This document shows positions 31,102 through 41,585 of a stretch of DNA of 41,653 nucleotides, in pieces. The notes beneath the pieces were generated by a model that saw nothing but the letters and a program-made list of their open reading frames with translations, was not told the origin of the DNA and made no database searches. Source of the DNA: Bradyrhizobium sp. Y36. Its GTDB lineage: Bacteria; Pseudomonadota; Alphaproteobacteria; Rhizobiales; Xanthobacteraceae. Each line of letters starts with the position of its first letter. The first letter of the stretch is position 1. The translations under genes and the position numbers were made by a program. The DNA is taken from positions 1 through 41,653 of the forward strand of contig NZ_NWTI01000035.1 in NCBI RefSeq assembly GCF_002531575.1, read 5' to 3'.

Positions 31102-31506
31102 TCATCGCCAGCACGAGAGGCGATAGCGTTGGCCGTTCCATGTCGTCCAGCCCGCGGCCTTGTTGCTGACCGGTTTGGCCAAATACCATTTATTGCCGTC
31201 GGCATGGTTGAAGTAGACGCCGCCCTGCGTCCCGGTGCGCGGATTTGTCAACTTCACCCATCGCGAGCCATTGTCCGAGAAGCTGCCTGCCCAGCGTGCT
31301 CCCGAACTGGTGGTGCAGGTGTCGCCGTCGCAGCTTGTTTGACTGTCATCAACGGCGGCCCATTTCATCCGGGCGGGCCGGCCGTCGATGTTGCACGACC
31401 ATGTTCCGCCCCACCATCCGCCCACTTGGCTCGCAGGCGCGGAACCGCAGGCTAAGAAACTCAGGGCAAGAACACACAAGGTGGTGGGCAGCGCGCGTCT
31501 GGACAT
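31102..31506 (-). CDS. Small secreted protein (DUF6006-like)
   Basis: 134 residues from ATG 31506, which has GGGAG upstream; a longer frame adds 12 residues. The N-terminal signal peptide is RALPTTLCVLALSFLACGSAPAS. The mature part WWGGTWSCNIDGRPARMKWAAVDDSQTSCDGDTCTTSSGARW...FSDNG recalls short proteins I know as DUF6006. Five mature cysteines, two Trp-rich strands and the C-terminal WNGQRYRLSC are typical of a compact extracellular domain. Function is unknown. A Crp-like site lies 62-77 bp upstream. Confidence 0.72.
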   Translation of the reverse strand: MSRRALPTTLCVLALSFLACGSAPASQVGGWWGGTWSCNIDGRPARMKWAAVDDSQTSCDGDTCTTSSGARWAGSFSDNGSRWVKLTNPRTGTQGGVYFNHADGNKWYLAKPVSNKAAGWTTWNGQRYRLSCWR

Positions 31507-32040
31507 TGTCTGGCTCCCAATTCTCGGCCCCGTGCGATTCAATCAAACATGGATTGGGCTCTGCAGAGGTGATCCAGATCACATGAGCAGTAGCAAAAGA
31601 TTGAATGATCTACCCGCAGGCATTGTCCGAGACATGATGCCGCGCCTCGCGCCATCGGCTTCCGGGCTGCGGCTGCGCAGCCGGACGAGCGCGTGGCCGC
31701 GGACAATCTGCAGCAGCAGCCCACGGAACTGATCAAAGGAGCAGGCGCTGCAGGCCACGCGCGTACAACGGGGCAATCGTCTCGCGAAGGTGATGAACGG
31801 GCCGAGGACCAGTTCGCTCAACATCGGGGCCGGCTGCCAAATGGCCAAAGCGTGCTCAGCCGCGCGTGACGGAAGCCGGGCCCTCACAAACGTGAGGCAG
31901 CCATCCTCACTGGCGTGCGCCTACCATTCGTGATGCACCTGAAGATCAGCAGGCGCCACATGGATCGGAAGCATTCCAACCCCGGGCGAACTCGTAGGCC
32001 AATACGGCACCGCGCGTTCGCCGGGTATTGAGATCATCGA
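31507..32040. other. Gene-free stretch with Crp-like site, between the DUF6006-like gene and secA
   Basis: About 530 bp. Only short frames occur (for example 102 codons on - at 31579-31887), without domain or signal features. The left end carries the Crp-like palindrome at 31568-31583. The right end is downstream of secA. I see no repeat family or RNA gene in it; a decayed gene is possible. Confidence 0.5.
31568..31583 (-). promoter_or_regulatory. Crp-like operator upstream of the DUF6006-like gene
   Basis: GGTGA-TCCAGA-TCACA on the + strand reads TGTGA-TCTGGA-TCACC on the - strand: nine of ten bases match the TGTGA-N6-TCACA consensus of cAMP receptor protein-type regulators. It lies 62-77 bp upstream of the ATG at 31506, where an activator could bind. 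Confidence 0.5.
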
Positions 32041-34881
<2,841 letters not shown>

Positions 34882-35235
34882 GCCTAGTTCCTGTGTTCGC
34901 GAATTAACCGCGTTGCAGCCAAGAAGTTGTCACCCGCCTGCCTATCAACTCACCGTGACGCCTGATGGCGCCTACAGCCCGGACTGCGGGGGTCGTCCGC
35001 CATATGGGTGGGAATTGGGCAAGTCTGGGTTCAACGGCCAAAAACGCAGCAAAATAAACGCCATCGCCATGGTCGCGACCGGGCAGAGATATGGCCCGGT
35101 CAGGGCCTTGTCAACGGCGGGCGCATTGCGGCTAATTCATCATTTTGACAGACTTTTCGCGTTGCCAAGGCCCCCTGAATTGGGCGAGTGTCCGCCCCGC
35201 TCGAGCAGCCCCCTGCTTCAACAAAAGGATTTTCC
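34882..35235. other. Divergent promoter region secA / parvulin
   Basis: 354 bp with no credible gene. TTGACA at 35145-35150 is a good -35 element toward the parvulin gene, but the sequence 17 bp later is GC-rich and no clear -10 was found. AAAAGGA just before the parvulin ATG is its ribosome site. No repeat family or riboswitch was recognised. Confidence 0.45.
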
Positions 35236-36156
35236 ATGACCACCTCGTTCCCGGTAACCAAAACCGGCCTGCGCTTCGGCCTCGCCACCGCCCTCGTGGG
35301 CTGCCTTGCGCTGGCGCTGATCGCGGGTCCCGGCCGGGCCGCTGACGATCCGGTCCTGGCGAAGGTCAACGGCACGGAAATCAAGAAGAGCGACGTCGCC
35401 ATGGCCGAGGAGGAGCTCGGACCGAGCCTCGCCCAGATGGACCCGGCGACCAAGGACGAGAACGTCCTGTCGTTCCTGATCGACATGAAAATCGTCAGCA
35501 AGGCTGCCGAGGACAAGAAGGTCGCCGACGGCGAGGAGTTCAAGAAGCGCCTGGCATTCGCCCGCAACCGGCTTCTGATGGACAGCTTGCTCGCGGGCGA
35601 GGGCAAGGCCGCCACCACCCCGGACGCCATGAAGAAGGTCTATGAGGAGGCCTCCAAGCAGATCACCGGCGAGCAGGAGGTGCGCGCCCGCCACATCCTG
35701 GTCGAGACCGAGGACGAGGCCAAGGCGGTCAAGGCCGAGCTCGACAAGGGCGGCGATTTCGCCGAGCTCGCCAAGAAGAAGTCCAAGGATCCCGGCTCGG
35801 CCGACGGCGGCGATCTCGGCTTCTTCACCAAGGAGCAGATGGTGCCGGAATTCTCCGCGGTGGCCTTCTCGCTGGAGCCGGGCAAGATCTCCGACCCCGT
35901 GAAGTCGCAGTTCGGCTGGCACATCATCAAGGTCGAGGAAAAGCGCAACCGCAAGGCGCCGGATTTCGAGCAGGTCAAGACCCAGATCGAAAGCTACGTC
36001 ACCCGCAAGGCCCAGGCCGAGTACGTCGCCAAGCTGCGCGCCGAGGCCAAGGTCGAGCGGCTGGACCAGCCGGCGGCGGACGCATCGAAGGATGCGAAGC
36101 CGGCCGACGCAGCCAAGCCGTCCGACAGCAAGATGGCGCCGCCCGCGAAGAAGTAA
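35236..36156 (+). CDS. Periplasmic peptidyl-prolyl isomerase, parvulin type
   Basis: 306 residues. The signal peptide (LATALVGCLALALIAGPGRA) ends before ADDPVLAKVNGTEI. An N-terminal SurA-like helical region (30-140; KSDVAMAEEELGPSL, IDMKIVSKAAEDKKV) precedes a parvulin domain of about 95 residues (VRARHILVETEDEAK, SKDPGSADGGDLGFFTKEQMVPEFSAVAFSL, SQFGWHIIKVEEKR). The Lys/Ala-rich tail is low complexity. It catalyses proline isomerisation during folding of exported proteins and is fitting next to divergent secA. ATG 35236 has AAAAGGA upstream; a GTG 48 bp earlier is unlikely. Confidence 0.93.
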   Translation: MTTSFPVTKTGLRFGLATALVGCLALALIAGPGRAADDPVLAKVNGTEIKKSDVAMAEEELGPSLAQMDPATKDENVLSFLIDMKIVSKAAEDKKVADGEEFKKRLAFARNRLLMDSLLAGEGKAATTPDAMKKVYEEASKQITGEQEVRARHILVETEDEAKAVKAELDKGGDFAELAKKKSKDPGSADGGDLGFFTKEQMVPEFSAVAFSLEPGKISDPVKSQFGWHIIKVEEKRNRKAPDFEQVKTQIESYVTRKAQAEYVAKLRAEAKVERLDQPAADASKDAKPADAAKPSDSKMAPPAKK

Positions 36157-36201
36157 GAATTCGCTGTCACTTCGCGGACGCCAATAGTATTTAACGTCGC
36201 A

Positions 36202-36225
36202 ATGGCCGGGCGCATGCCCGGCCAT
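36202..36225. terminator. 10-bp perfect hairpin between the parvulin gene and argJ
   Basis: ATGGCCGGGC (36202-36211), loop GCAT, GCCCGGCCAT (36216-36225). The stem is perfect and GC-rich, 46 bp after the parvulin stop and 34 bp before argJ. No T-run follows, so it may be a rho-type boundary or an mRNA-stabilising stem rather than an intrinsic terminator. Confidence 0.5.
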
Positions 36226-36258
36226 CTGCATATCCAGACCTCACCAAGGCGCCCCGCG

Positions 36259-37518
36259 ATGTCCTCCTCCGTCTCCCCCCTCGCCCCCAAGAACGTCCCC
36301 GACATGCCCGTGATCGCGGGAATCCGCCTTGCGACGGCCGAGGCCGGCATCCGCTACAAGAACCGCACCGACGTGCTGCTGGCGGTGATGGACAAGGGCA
36401 CCACGGTCGCCGGCGTCTTCACCAAGTCCAAATGCCCCTCCGCACCGGTCGAATGGTGCCGCGCCAAGCTGAAGGGCGGCGTATCTTCTAAAAAAGGATT
36501 GGCGCGCGCGCTCGTCGTCAATTCCGGCAACGCCAATGCCTTCACCGGCAAGACCGGCCGCGCCTCGACCGCGTTGACCGCGAAGATCGCGGCCAAGGCG
36601 GTCGGATGCAGCGAAAGCGAGATCTTCCTGGCCTCGACCGGCGTGATCGGCGAACCGCTGGATGCGACCAAGTTCGACGGCGTGCTGGGCCGCCTCGCCG
36701 AGACCGCCGAGCCCGGCGACTATCTCGCCGCGGCCAAGGCGATCATGACCACCGACACCTTCCCGAAGGTCGCGACCGCGACCGTCAAGCTCGGCAAGGC
36801 CAAGGTCACCATCAACGGCATGGCCAAGGGCGCCGGCATGATCGCGCCCGACATGGCGACGATGCTGTCCTTCATCTTCACCGACGCACCGATCGCGCCC
36901 GCGGCGCTGCAGGCGCTGCTCAAGGCCGGCGTCGAGGACACGTTCAACGCGGTCACGATCGACGGCGACACCTCGACCTCGGACACGTTGCTGGCCTTCG
37001 CCACCGGCGCGGCCGCCGAGCACGGCGCGCCAAAGATCAGCCGCGCCAGCGACCCGCGCCTGAAGGCCTTCGTGAAGGCGTTCAACCAGGTTCTGGCGAA
37101 CCTGTCCGAGCAGGTGGCGCGCGACGGCGAAGGCGCCCGCAAGCTGGTCGAGATCACCGTCGAGGGGGCCAAGACCAAGGCCTCGGCGCGCAGAATCGCG
37201 ATGTCGATCGCCAACTCGCCGCTGGTGAAGACCGCGATCGCCGGCGAGGACGCGAATTGGGGCCGCGTCGTGATGGCGGTCGGCAAGGCCGGTGAGCCGG
37301 CCGATCGCGACAAGCTCTCGATCTCCTTCAACGGCATCCGCGTCGCCAGGAACGGCGCGCGCGATCCGTCCTATGACGAGGTGCAGGTATCGGAAGCGAT
37401 GAAGGCCCCCGAGATCGCGATTCTGGTCTCGCTCGGCCTCGGCAAGGGCCGCGACCGCGTGCTGACCTGCGACCTCACCAAGGAATATGTGGCGATCAAC
37501 GGGGACTACAGGTCGTAA
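36259..37518 (+). CDS. argJ: Bifunctional glutamate N-acetyltransferase / amino-acid acetyltransferase ArgJ
   Basis: 419 residues. It transfers acetyl groups from N-acetylornithine to glutamate in arginine synthesis and may also use acetyl-CoA. The autoproteolytic site lies in KGAGMIAPDMATML, cleaving between A200 and T201 so that T201 becomes the nucleophile. Other signatures are VVNSGNANAFTG, STGVIGEPL, TIDGDTSTSDT and GEDANWGRVVMAVGKAG. ATG 36259 (MSSSVSPLAPKN) gives the usual length; the longer frame runs through the hairpin upstream. Many relatives neighbour mutT, as here with tadG in between. Confidence 0.97.
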   Translation: MSSSVSPLAPKNVPDMPVIAGIRLATAEAGIRYKNRTDVLLAVMDKGTTVAGVFTKSKCPSAPVEWCRAKLKGGVSSKKGLARALVVNSGNANAFTGKTGRASTALTAKIAAKAVGCSESEIFLASTGVIGEPLDATKFDGVLGRLAETAEPGDYLAAAKAIMTTDTFPKVATATVKLGKAKVTINGMAKGAGMIAPDMATMLSFIFTDAPIAPAALQALLKAGVEDTFNAVTIDGDTSTSDTLLAFATGAAAEHGAPKISRASDPRLKAFVKAFNQVLANLSEQVARDGEGARKLVEITVEGAKTKASARRIAMSIANSPLVKTAIAGEDANWGRVVMAVGKAGEPADRDKLSISFNGIRVARNGARDPSYDEVQVSEAMKAPEIAILVSLGLGKGRDRVLTCDLTKEYVAINGDYRS

Positions 37519-37529
37519 GTCAGGCCCAC

Positions 37530-37675
37530 CACACCCCTCCGGCCGTCCTGAGGCGCTCGCGAAGCGAGCCTCGAAGGATGCCGGCCCCGCTGTAACTGCG
37601 CGGAGAGAGCCGCTCCGTCGCCCTCGAGGGCCGCTGACGAAGCGGCCAGCTCAGAGCGACGGAGATCGCGCCTTG
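37530..37675. repeat. Palindromic intergenic repeat, family 4
   Basis: The hairpin GGCGCTCGC-GAA-GCGAGCC lies within GTCCTGAGG...CCTCGAAGGATG (37543-37581). A second hairpin pair CGCTCCGTCG...GCGACGGAG (about 37611-37662) contains CCTCGAGG and GGCCGCTGACGAAGCGGCC. It fills the gap between the convergent argJ and tadG-like genes and probably serves as a terminator for both. The GTCCTGAGG...CGAAGGATG unit is widespread in rhizobia as far as I recall. Confidence 0.65.
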
Positions 37676-37682
37676 CTTCGGA

Positions 37683-39014
37683 TCACCCCGAAATCCGGGC
37701 GTCCGCGACCGCTTTCCGGAACAGCGCATTCATCGCATCCGAGATGCCCTGGGTCGGGCTGACCTCGAAATACAGCCCCGGCGAGGCGCAGCTCTGCATG
37801 TTGTCGGCGATCTCGCTGTTCGGCGAGGGACCGAACGGGCCCTTGTTGAAGGGGTCGATGTAGGTCATGTACCAGGAGTTGGTCGGCAGCTGCAGATAGG
37901 TGGTGTAGAGCACCGCGATCTTGATGCCGCGATTCTTGATGGTGGTGCAGAGCGAGACGTCGATCGGCGACTGGCAGCGCCCGCCGCTCACGAGCGGCTT
38001 GGAGCAACCGGTATTGTACTCGTCGGCAACACCGTCCGAGACGAAGAACAGATATTTCAGCGGCGCAGACGATGTGCCGGCACCCGGCGCGGTGATCGCG
38101 GAGTTGATTGCCGGAAAAACCGTGCTGAACTGGGTGTCCTTGTCGGCGGTGTAGGAATCGTTGTTGCCGTAGACGCCCATCAGGTCGATGCCGCCCGCCG
38201 CCGTCTTGGCACTCGACAGGCTCGCCGACAGCGAGAACAGCGCGCGCAGACCGATGGTTTTTGAAGATGCGCCGAAATCGTAGATCGCCATGCGGAACTG
38301 GTTCGAATAGGTCTCGCTGGCCGCGGCGGTATCCATCAGCGACTGGGTCGCGCTGCGCAATACGTCGATTCGCGTCGTGACGCCGAGCGTCTTGGCGAGA
38401 TTGTAGTAGTTGTTCGAGTCGTTGTAGTCGTGGCATGCGAAGGCGCATTTGTCCGACGTGTTGTTGACCATCTTGGTCACGTCGGCCGGCGTCGCCGCTA
38501 CGCCCATCGACGGCGAATTGTCCAGCAGGAGGTAGAAGTCGACATAGAGCGGCATGCTGGCCGTCGCCGTCGACGTGCCGCTCATCGCCAGCGCGGTCTT
38601 GCCGATCACACCGAGGAACATGGTCTTGACGCTGGCGCTGAACGCCACGGTCGAGGTGACCGTCGAGCCGCTCTTGACCACCGTCGGCGTGACGCTGTTG
38701 AGCGTGTAGCCGGTCAGGTTGGCGACGTTGGCATTGAAGATGTTCTTGGCATCGGTGACGCCGACCGGGATCCCGCCGTCCGAGGTCATCGTGCCTGCCG
38801 CGGCGAATCCCGGCGAGGCCTTGGCGACTGCGCCGACGCTGGCCGCGTCGGCCGCGGCCTGAAGCTTGGCCCGAATCTGCGTCGCGCGGGAGTAATCGAC
38901 GGCGCAGCCAATCACCGTGATCAGGGGAACGCAGGCGAGCGCGAAAATCACCGCGATATTGCCGCGTCGGTCGCGGGCAAACCGGCGGATGGTGGTGCGA
39001 AGCACGGCGAGCAT
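37683..39014 (-). CDS. TadG-like protein (TadE/G N-terminus plus von Willebrand A-like domain)
   Basis: 443 residues. After a short basic head, the N-terminal TadG hallmark DRRGNIAVIFALACVPLITV is a single membrane helix, followed by CAVDYSRATQIRAKLQAAADAA. The outer part has a von Willebrand A-like domain with a MIDAS-type motif DFYLLLDNSPSMG near residue 164 and SVFVSDG-like FFVSDGVADEY later, plus paired cysteines (CAFACHDY, CSKPLVSGGRC). TadG proteins are minor components of the Flp/Tad pilus system. No other tad gene is in the window, so this is an orphan. It is convergent with argJ and divergent from mutT. Confidence 0.88.
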   Translation of the reverse strand: MLAVLRTTIRRFARDRRGNIAVIFALACVPLITVIGCAVDYSRATQIRAKLQAAADAASVGAVAKASPGFAAAGTMTSDGGIPVGVTDAKNIFNANVANLTGYTLNSVTPTVVKSGSTVTSTVAFSASVKTMFLGVIGKTALAMSGTSTATASMPLYVDFYLLLDNSPSMGVAATPADVTKMVNNTSDKCAFACHDYNDSNNYYNLAKTLGVTTRIDVLRSATQSLMDTAAASETYSNQFRMAIYDFGASSKTIGLRALFSLSASLSSAKTAAGGIDLMGVYGNNDSYTADKDTQFSTVFPAINSAITAPGAGTSSAPLKYLFFVSDGVADEYNTGCSKPLVSGGRCQSPIDVSLCTTIKNRGIKIAVLYTTYLQLPTNSWYMTYIDPFNKGPFGPSPNSEIADNMQSCASPGLYFEVSPTQGISDAMNALFRKAVADARISG

Positions 39015-39063
39015 GGATTGGCCTGGAATGGTTTAAATATGTTTCCACTCTAGGAACCGTTGA

Positions 39064-39078
39064 TTAAATATGACTTAT
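39064..39078 (-). promoter_or_regulatory. Possible CtrA-type site upstream of the tadG-like gene
   Basis: TTAA-N7-TTAT, one mismatch from the TTAA-N7-TTAA consensus of the cell-cycle regulator CtrA, lies 50-64 bp upstream of the tadG-like start in an AT-rich patch. Pilus genes in alphaproteobacteria can be CtrA targets. A single near match in AT-rich DNA is weak evidence. Confidence 0.25.
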
Positions 39079-39154
39079 GCAAACCGCAAAAACGCGGAGC
39101 CGCAACGGGGTTAACAAGCCATTGCGAACGATCTTGAGCTGATAACAGAGGCGT

Positions 39155-39565
39155 ATGGCCGATCTCAAACTGACACTGGTGGTGGCCTGCGCGCTCGTCG
39201 ATGCCGACAAACGCGTCCTGATCGCGCAGCGCCCCGAGGGCAAGACGCTGGCCGGCCTCTGGGAATTTCCCGGCGGCAAGTGTGAGCCCGGCGAGCGGCC
39301 AGAGCAGAGCCTGATCCGCGAGCTCAATGAGGAGCTCGGCATCACCGTCGCCGAACCGTGTCTGGCGCCGTTGACCTTCGCGAGCCATGCCTACGAGACC
39401 TTCCATCTGCTGATGCCGCTCTACATCTGCCGGCGCTGGGAAGGGCAGGTCGCGCCGCGCGAAGGCCAGACCCTGGCCTGGGTTCGCGCCAACAAGCTGC
39501 GCGACTACCCGATGCCGCCCGCGGACATTCCGCTGATCCCGCATCTGATTGATTTGTTGATGTGA
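39155..39565 (+). CDS. mutT: MutT-type Nudix hydrolase (8-oxo-dGTP diphosphatase)
   Basis: 136 residues. It removes oxidised dGTP from the nucleotide pool. The Nudix box G-x5-E-x7-REU-x-EE-x-GU is complete at 41-63 (GKCEPGERPEQ...RELNEELGI). The preceding VVACALVDADKRVLIAQRPEGKTLAGLWEFPGG is the classic MutT lead. The C-terminal YPMPPADIPLIPHL is usual for alphaproteobacterial MutT. It is divergent from the tadG-like gene; a palindromic repeat follows at once. Confidence 0.95.
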   Translation: MADLKLTLVVACALVDADKRVLIAQRPEGKTLAGLWEFPGGKCEPGERPEQSLIRELNEELGITVAEPCLAPLTFASHAYETFHLLMPLYICRRWEGQVAPREGQTLAWVRANKLRDYPMPPADIPLIPHLIDLLM

Positions 39566-39571
39566 TTGCAC

Positions 39572-39695
39572 TGTGCCCCGGACGCAGCGCAGCGCTTCTT
39601 CAGCGGTGCGCTGCAGAGTCGGGGCCCAAGAATGCCGCAAACTGGGTCCCGGCTCTGCGCAGCAGCGTTTCACGCTGCAGCGCGTCCGGGACACG
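39572..39695. repeat. Palindromic intergenic repeat, family 5, copy A
   Basis: The ends TGTGCCCCGGACGC and GCGTCCGGGACACG are near-perfect inverted repeats. Internal parts AGCGCTTCTTCAGCGGTGCGCTGC and GGGTCCCGGCTCTGCGCAGCAG pair with each other. It lies between the convergent mutT and methyltransferase genes and ends 2 bp before the latter's stop codon. Copy B lies on the other side of the methyltransferase gene. Confidence 0.78.
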
Positions 39696-39697
39696 CG

Positions 39698-40543
39698 TCA
39701 CTTCCCCGCCTTCTTCACCGCCTCCGCGAGACTCGCTTTCGCCGACCCCGGCTTCAGCGGCTGCTGCTGGCTCGCGTGCGGGGCCCAGCCGGAGAGCCAG
39801 ATGATGTCGAACGTGGCACGGATGCGGCCGTCGGCATCGGCAAAACGCTCGGCGTAGATCTCGGCCATGCGCAGCAGCGTCGCGCGCCGGCTCGGCGTGC
39901 GGCGGCGCTCGATCAACACATTGGCCGCGCCCATGCGGCGCAGATCCTGCATCAAGGCGAAGGCATTGCCATAGCGCACCACGACGCGGTCGACGTCGGT
40001 CACCGGCAGCGCAAAGCCGGCCCGCTGCAGCAGCGCGCCGATGTCCCTGAGATCGGCGAACGGTGCAACGCGCGGCGACACGCCGCCCTCGCATTCGGCC
40101 TCGGCCGCGGCAAAGGCCTGGCGCAGCTCGGTCAAGCTGTCGCCGCCGATCATCGCGGCGAGCAGGAGCCCGTCCGGCTTCAGCGCGCGGCGAACCTGCG
40201 CCAGCACGCCAGGCAGGTCGTTGACGAATTGCAGCGCCAGCGCCGAGACGACGAGGTCCAGACTTTCGGGTGCGAAGGGCAGCTTTTCCGCGCCGGCCGC
40301 CTCGAGCGCGATCCGTTCGATGGAGGGGAGCCGCGCGCGCAGAACCGCAAGATCTTCACCGGGCGTCCAGAGATCGGCCGCGGCGTGAAACTCCCGCATC
40401 ACCGCCGCCAGCCGGTCGGTCATGTCCTCGGCAACGCGGTCGAGCAGGAACGTCACCCCGCCCTGCGCCCGCGCGCGCCGCTGCCGCGCATACAGCAAGG
40501 CGCGATCGAACAGAGCGGGCGGGGTTTGCGGGGGCTGAGCCAT
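39698..40543 (-). CDS. NDUFAF5/BioC-like SAM-dependent methyltransferase
   Basis: 281 residues from the ATG giving MAQPPQTPPALFDRALL; the upstream frame runs through a repeat. The start FDRALLYARQRRARAQGGVTFLLDRVAEDM and the segment AEKLPFAPESLDLVVSALALQFVNDLPGVLAQVRRALKPDGLLLAAMIGGDSLTELRQAF match the alphaproteobacterial relatives of mitochondrial NDUFAF5 (complex I assembly). The glycine-rich SAM motif I, normally DLGxGxG-like, reads AADLWTPGEDLAVL here and is degenerate, as it often is in this group. Activity could be hydroxylation, methylation or only a structural role. Confidence 0.87.
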   Translation of the reverse strand: MAQPPQTPPALFDRALLYARQRRARAQGGVTFLLDRVAEDMTDRLAAVMREFHAAADLWTPGEDLAVLRARLPSIERIALEAAGAEKLPFAPESLDLVVSALALQFVNDLPGVLAQVRRALKPDGLLLAAMIGGDSLTELRQAFAAAEAECEGGVSPRVAPFADLRDIGALLQRAGFALPVTDVDRVVVRYGNAFALMQDLRRMGAANVLIERRRTPSRRATLLRMAEIYAERFADADGRIRATFDIIWLSGWAPHASQQQPLKPGSAKASLAEAVKKAGK

Positions 40544-40580
40544 GCCGCTGGTTACGCCGATCCAAGTCGTTCTGGCAATC

Positions 40581-40718
40581 GCTCTCGTGTCCCGGGCGCG
40601 GTGCGGAACGCAGTGACGCTCCGCAGAACCGGGACCCATGCCTCGGCGTGCACAAACTTCTGGACCCCGGCTCAGCAGCGCACCGCTGCGCGCTGCGCTG
40701 GGTCCGGGGCACGAGAGC
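40581..40718. repeat. Palindromic intergenic repeat, family 5, copy B
   Basis: GCTCTCGTG (40581-40589) and CACGAGAGC (40710-40718) are perfect ends, extended inward by TCCCGGGCGC and GGTCCGGGG. The middle holds CGGAACGCAGTGACGCTCCG and CTTCTGGACCCCGGC. It is the same family as 39572-39695. It lies in the divergent gap between the methyltransferase gene and comF. Confidence 0.78.
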
Positions 40719-40758
40719 GTGGCTTGAGCCAACGAGCGCGGAACGCTAGCCTCTCCCC

Positions 40759-41556
40759 ATGGACGCCGACGCCGCCCCCACCCGCTCCATCGCCGCGCCG
40801 CTGCGAGCCGCGTGGACGGCTGGCCGCCATGTGCTGTCGCGGACGGCGCGGCTGGCGCTCGACATCGCGCTGCCGACACAGTGCGTGTCATGCCGCGAGC
40901 CGGTCGATGGCGAGGGCGTTTGCGCTTCGTGCTGGGCGCGGCTGTCGTTCATCGAGCGGCCCTATTGCCCGCGGCTCGGCATTCCCTTCGTCTACGACCC
41001 CGGCCCCGACATGCTGTCGATGGAGGCGATCGCGAGCCCGCCGGCCTACCAGCGTGCCCGCGCGGCGGTGCGCTACGACGACGTCGCGCGCACGCTGGTG
41101 CACGCGCTGAAATACCAGGACCGCACAGACCTGGCGCCGGCGATGGGACGCTGGATGGCGCGGGCGGGCGGCGAGCTACTGAATGGGGCCGATATGCTGG
41201 TGCCTGTTCCGCTGCATTGGCGGCGGGCCTGGCGGCGCCGCTACAACCAGTCCGGGGCGCTGGCGCGCGTGATCGAGCGGCAGAGCGGCGTCAGGGTTCG
41301 CGGCGAGGTGCTGCGCCGGGTACGCGCCACCGAGCAGCAGATCGGCTTGTCGCGGGCCCAGCGCGCCACCAATGTGCAGGGCGCATTCCAGGTATCTCCG
41401 GACCGCCAGGCCGAGGTCCAGGGACGCCGCATCATCCTGATCGACGACGTCCTGACCTCGGGCGCCACGCTGGATGCCTGTGCACGGGCCCTGTTGCGCG
41501 CCAAGGCCGCCCAGGTCGACGTGCTGGTCTTCGCCCGGGTTGTGGAGATCAGGTAA
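40759..41556 (+). CDS. comF: ComF family phosphoribosyltransferase-like protein
   Basis: 265 residues. An N-terminal zinc motif C-x2-C...C-x2-C (CVSCREPVDGEGVCASCW) precedes a type I phosphoribosyltransferase domain. Signatures are ALKYQDRTDLAPAMGRWM, VPVPLHWRRAWRRRYNQS and the PRPP loop IILIDDVLTSGATLDAC. ComF proteins take part in DNA uptake in competent bacteria; in alphaproteobacteria the role is unclear. ATG 40759 is the only sensible start, directly after the repeat. A glutaredoxin gene follows on the same strand. Confidence 0.93.
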   Translation: MDADAAPTRSIAAPLRAAWTAGRHVLSRTARLALDIALPTQCVSCREPVDGEGVCASCWARLSFIERPYCPRLGIPFVYDPGPDMLSMEAIASPPAYQRARAAVRYDDVARTLVHALKYQDRTDLAPAMGRWMARAGGELLNGADMLVPVPLHWRRAWRRRYNQSGALARVIERQSGVRVRGEVLRRVRATEQQIGLSRAQRATNVQGAFQVSPDRQAEVQGRRIILIDDVLTSGATLDACARALLRAKAAQVDVLVFARVVEIR

Positions 41557-41585
41557 AGTCCCATATAATTCAATGAATTCATGAC

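Noticed and set aside
31579..31887. 102-codon - strand frame between the DUF6006-like gene and secA
   Set aside because: Composition and lack of a ribosome site or domain suggest a chance frame.
37530..40718. Intergenic palindromes as CRISPR repeats
   Set aside because: The units are single, long and self-complementary without regular spacers; they are palindromic repeat elements.
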